A stretch of DNA of 15,782 bases from JAHECQ01 sp047638695 (GTDB taxonomy: Bacteria > Actinomycetota > Acidimicrobiia > Acidimicrobiales > SZUA-35). The notes beneath the pieces are model-generated. The model made no database searches and was not told the origin of the DNA. It saw only the letters and a list, made by a program, of their open reading frames with translations. The DNA is taken from positions 1 to 15,782 of the forward strand of contig JBLINY010000104.1 in assembly GCA_047638695.1 (NCBI GenBank), read 5' to 3'. The translations under genes were made by a program, and so were the position numbers. Each line of letters opens with the position of its first letter. The first letter of the stretch is position 1. Shown here in pieces: positions 13,434-15,782 of the stretch.

Positions 13434-13897
13434 GCAGATCCACTTTCAGTTCTTCGAGCGACGACCACTTGTCGACCAAAGCCCGGAAATCCTTGAGCGT
13501 CGAATCTCACTGGTCGGTTCGAGGGCCTTTCGCTGGTGGGTGCCCGAAGCTGTGTCGGCCTGGTCAAGGAGTCGATGACTTGGCGGCCTCGACCTCGGTC
13601 TCGAAGGAGCGCTCGGGCGCTCGGCGCCAACGAACCGGTTGCCGTCGCGGACTGACCGCGGCCGGGGGACATCGTGGACGCCCACAGCGGACAGCTAGAC
13701 GACGCCGGGCAACGCTTGAGATGCTTGAGGCATAGAGGAACCCTCGCCGATCGCCGAGTCGATCCCTCAACGCAACGGCGTTATCGGGCTGGCTATCACA
13801 GGCCCCGACATCGGTCACTCAATTGGGTCAATGGGCCGACGCGTCATAGTGTGGACTCGTTCGAGCCCCAGAGGGGGCAGGGGGTTGGGGAAACACC
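13434..13897. other. Noncoding region between protease and hydrolase genes
   Basis: This 464-bp stretch has no convincing gene. Short frames on both strands are Arg/Ser-rich shadows. It must hold the divergent promoters of the protease (minus) and hydrolase (plus). A tandem GCGCTCGG-type 8-mer near 13606-13621 and a short minus-strand frame just before the protease start (reading STLKDFRALVDKWSSLEELK, without a start codon) are the only structure I saw. Confidence 0.6.
13823..13850 (+). promoter_or_regulatory. Candidate promoter of the downstream hydrolase
   Basis: TTGGGT (13823-13828) and CATAGT (13845-13850) are 16 bp apart and stand 47 bp before the ATG at 13898. The -10 element differs from TATAGT by one base. 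A G-rich stretch with GGGGAAA precedes the start as a weak ribosome binding site. Sequence match only. Confidence 0.35.
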
Positions 13898-14791
13898 ATG
13901 ACTGAATCGTTGCCAGTACGCCACCGTCTGGAAGGCACGCCTGATCCGAGCCACGAATGGCCCGGCGCACCAGGGGTCACCATTCGAGGAGACAGCTGGG
14001 GCGATCCGAACGGGCGACCCGTGTACTTGCTCCACGGCGGTGGGCAGACCCGACACGCATGGAAGGGCGCAGGCGAGGTCCTGGGCGAAGCCGGATACCA
14101 CGCCATTGCCTTCGACGCGCGAGGCCATGGCGATTCTGACTGGGCGCCAAACGGGATCTACGAGAACGACGACCAGGTCACCGACCTCGAATGTGTCATC
14201 CAGGTAGTCGGCGGAGCCCCGCCCATCCTCGTCGGCGCCTCGATGGGCGGAGGCACCAGCCTGCTGGCCGTTGGCGAACGCAACCTGAACGCCGCCGCCG
14301 TCGTACTCGTCGACATGGCACCGCGCATCGCTCCCGAGGGCAGCGCCAAGATCCGAGAGTTCATGAGCCAGGCCCCAGACGGCTTCGAGTCACTCGAGCA
14401 GGTCGCCGACGCCATCGCCAACTATCAGCCGCATCGCACGCGGCCGCGCAACCTGGACGGGCTGGTCAAGAACGTCCGCCAAGGCGACGACGGCCGATTC
14501 TACTGGCACTGGGACCCTCGCAGAATGCAGCGAGCGTGGAACATGGACGAGTACCGCGACCGGCTCGAGGAAGCATCCAAGAACCTCACGGGCACACCGA
14601 CCCTTCTGGTACGAGGCGGCCTCTCCGACGTGCTCACCGAAGAAGGTGCGCAGCAGTTCCTGGCCATCGCCCCCCACGCCGAGTACGTCGCGGTCAGCGA
14701 TGCCGCCCACATGGTGGCCGGTGACCGCAACGACATCTTTGCTGGCGCGGTCGTCGAATTCCTGGCCCGCCGAGCACCAGCCGGCGGCTGA
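13898..14791 (+). CDS. Alpha/beta hydrolase (epoxide hydrolase/peroxidase-like group)
   Basis: This 297-residue cytosolic serine hydrolase has a complete triad: Ser115 in the elbow GASMGG, Asp244 in RGGLSDVL and His271 in DAAHMVAGD. The oxyanion motif is LLHGGGQTRHAW (44-55), followed by FDARGHGDSDW (72-82), both typical of the group. A cap region (about 140-225) contains RRMQRAWNMDEYRDRLEE. There is no signal peptide. Proteins of this pattern are usually labelled alpha/beta fold hydrolase or non-heme chloroperoxidase; epoxide hydrolases would have Asp in place of Ser115, so that activity is unlikely. It is followed after 52 bp by the kinase-like gene on the same strand, but that gene has its own candidate promoter. 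Confidence 0.9.
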   Translation: MTESLPVRHRLEGTPDPSHEWPGAPGVTIRGDSWGDPNGRPVYLLHGGGQTRHAWKGAGEVLGEAGYHAIAFDARGHGDSDWAPNGIYENDDQVTDLECVIQVVGGAPPILVGASMGGGTSLLAVGERNLNAAAVVLVDMAPRIAPEGSAKIREFMSQAPDGFESLEQVADAIANYQPHRTRPRNLDGLVKNVRQGDDGRFYWHWDPRRMQRAWNMDEYRDRLEEASKNLTGTPTLLVRGGLSDVLTEEGAQQFLAIAPHAEYVAVSDAAHMVAGDRNDIFAGAVVEFLARRAPAGG

Positions 14792-14831
14792 ACCGAGCCG
14801 CGTAACCGACTGACGCCAGCGGTCGTGCCGC

Positions 14832-14837
14832 TATTCT
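14832..14837 (+). promoter_or_regulatory. -10 element for the kinase-like gene (leaderless start)
   Basis: TATTCT lies exactly six bases before the GTG at 14844, with no ribosome binding site between. This is the leaderless pattern seen at several other starts in this window. No clear -35 element is visible; TGACGC (14811-14816) is the nearest candidate. Confidence 0.4.
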
Positions 14838-14843
14838 TCGCCC

Positions 14844-15782
14844 GTGAGCTGGCCTGAGCACATGGATGCCGACCTCGAGACCGTGGTGCTCCAGGCGGCC
14901 GGTGCACGGGCGATCGTGGACACTCAAGTCGTTCAGAGCCTGTGGAGCGGGTACGGGCAAGTCGTGCGGTACCGCCTCGAGGGTGGGGCGCAGCCCAGCG
15001 TGATCGTCAAGCACGTGCGCTGGCCTCACCAACGCCGCCATCCTTACGGCCGGAGTTCCGACCGCTCCCACGAGCGGAAGGTGCAGTCCTACCGGATCGA
15101 GACGATGTGGTACGACCGGTATGCGCAGGAGTGCCGAGGCGTGTGCCGAGTGCCTCGTTGCCTGGCCCTCGAAACTCGGGCAGATGAGGTCATCATGGTC
15201 TTGGAAGATCTGGATGCGTCGGGCTTCGCCGGACGACGCCAGCGGGTGAGCGAAGTGGAACTTGACGCCTGCTTGTCGTGGCTGGCCAGCTTCCACGCCA
15301 CCTTCATGGGTAGACGTCCCGAGGGTCTGTGGGCGACCGGTACCTATTGGCACTTGGCCACCCGCCCCGACGAATTCGACGCCCTCGAGGACGGCCCCCT
15401 CAAGTCAGCGGCCATGATCATCGATCGCCGGCTCGCCAATAGTCCGTTCCAGACCTTCGTTCACGGGGATGCCAAGCTGGCCAACTTCTGCTTCAGGGCC
15501 GACGGGCGCCAGGCCGCGGCGGTTGATTTTCAGTACGTCGGTGGTGGCTGCGGTATGAAGGACGTCGCCTATTTGATCAGCAGCTGCCTCGACGAGGACG
15601 ACAGCGAGCGTTTAGGCCCCGAGCTGCTCGACCGATACTTCAAGCTGCTAAGCGATGCGCTGGAGCGCTCCGGTAAGGCGTTGGACTTTGCTGCTCTGGA
15701 GAACGATTGGCGGGCCCTGTACCCGGTAGCTTGGACCGACTTTTACCGGTTCTTACAGGGATGGAGTCCCGATCACTGGAAG
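14844..15782 (+). CDS. EcKL/CHK-like or aminoglycoside phosphotransferase-like kinase, 3' end outside window
   Basis: A frame beginning with GTG at 14844 stays open for 313 codons to the window end. It has a protein-kinase-like small-molecule phosphotransferase fold: ATP-lysine candidate Lys56 in SVIVKHV, LEDLDASGF (120-128), the helix WLASFHATFMG (145-155), the catalytic loop HGDAKLANF (207-215, with Asp209 and Asn214) and the metal-binding Asp228 in VDFQYVGGG. The F-HGDxxxxN / VDFQ combination with GxGxxDVAYL following is typical of EcKinase/CHK-like and aminoglycoside phosphotransferase relatives, which phosphorylate hydroxyl groups of small molecules such as steroids or antibiotics. An ATG at 14862 is an alternative start. 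The substrate is not predictable. About 30-50 residues are probably missing at the C terminus. Confidence 0.85.
   Translation, partial: MSWPEHMDADLETVVLQAAGARAIVDTQVVQSLWSGYGQVVRYRLEGGAQPSVIVKHVRWPHQRRHPYGRSSDRSHERKVQSYRIETMWYDRYAQECRGVCRVPRCLALETRADEVIMVLEDLDASGFAGRRQRVSEVELDACLSWLASFHATFMGRRPEGLWATGTYWHLATRPDEFDALEDGPLKSAAMIIDRRLANSPFQTFVHGDAKLANFCFRADGRQAAAVDFQYVGGGCGMKDVAYLISSCLDEDDSERLGPELLDRYFKLLSDALERSGKALDFAALENDWRALYPVAWTDFYRFLQGWSPDHWK

Noticed and set aside
13440..13520. Short minus-strand peptide frame upstream of the protease start
   Set aside because: No start codon, bounded by a stop, and out of frame with the protease.
14818..14832. AGCGG-tcgtg-CCGCT hairpin as a terminator after the second hydrolase
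   Set aside because: Only a 5-bp stem with no T tract, and it overlaps the promoter of the kinase-like gene.

Overview
The window looks like a high-GC actinobacterial chromosome, most like an environmental Acidimicrobiia/Ilumatobacter-type genome. This rests on codon use, Actinobacteria-style families (double-hotdog thioesterase, VOC protein, EcKL/CHK-like kinase, Phd/RelE-like pair) and several starts that look leaderless. The assignment is inferred from gene content only; no rRNA or intact tRNA is present.

Layout. 1-300 is the 3' part of a group II intron with an intact domain V and no reading frame in domain IV. 363-1104 is a two-gene toxin-antitoxin-like module. 1105-1465 is a gene-poor scar: a 35-bp repeat, nested inverted repeats, a tRNA-like 3' tail and a SHOCT-like coding remnant. 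1466-6440 (minus) is a tightly packed operon: a BlaI-type repressor, an M56 membrane protease, then CopC-CopD fusion, cytochrome c lipoprotein, BNR-repeat lipoprotein and alpha/beta hydrolase. Four junctions in this block are ATGA overlaps. A perfect 9-3-9 palindrome of BlaI type lies in the promoter of the copper genes. 6563-7481 (plus) is a divergent MarR regulator overlapping a His-rich lipoprotein gene. 7486-7709 is the C-terminal remnant of a TetR regulator, cut off at a second copy of the 35-bp repeat.

7747-9199 holds a thioesterase and a divergent VOC protein. 9265-10946 holds two genes that have both lost their 5' ends and meet head to head at about 10363-10380, on an imperfect palindrome: the C-terminal part of a TPR-containing ATPase-type regulator (minus) and the C-terminal part of a bile acid:sodium symporter (plus). 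10980-13433 (minus) is a secreted multidomain zinc metalloprotease. 13898-14791 is a second alpha/beta hydrolase. A kinase-like phosphotransferase starts at 14844 and runs off the window end.

Most interesting system: the BlaI/M56 pair is the proteolytic relay known from beta-lactam resistance, but here the protease has no penicillin-binding sensor domain. It ends in a short extracytoplasmic tail rich in His and Cys, and the operator sits on copper-handling genes. I infer a metal-sensing version of the BlaR1-BlaI relay controlling a cell-surface copper/redox module. The block is bracketed by two related 35-bp direct repeats next to broken genes, which suggests that it arrived or was rearranged as a unit.
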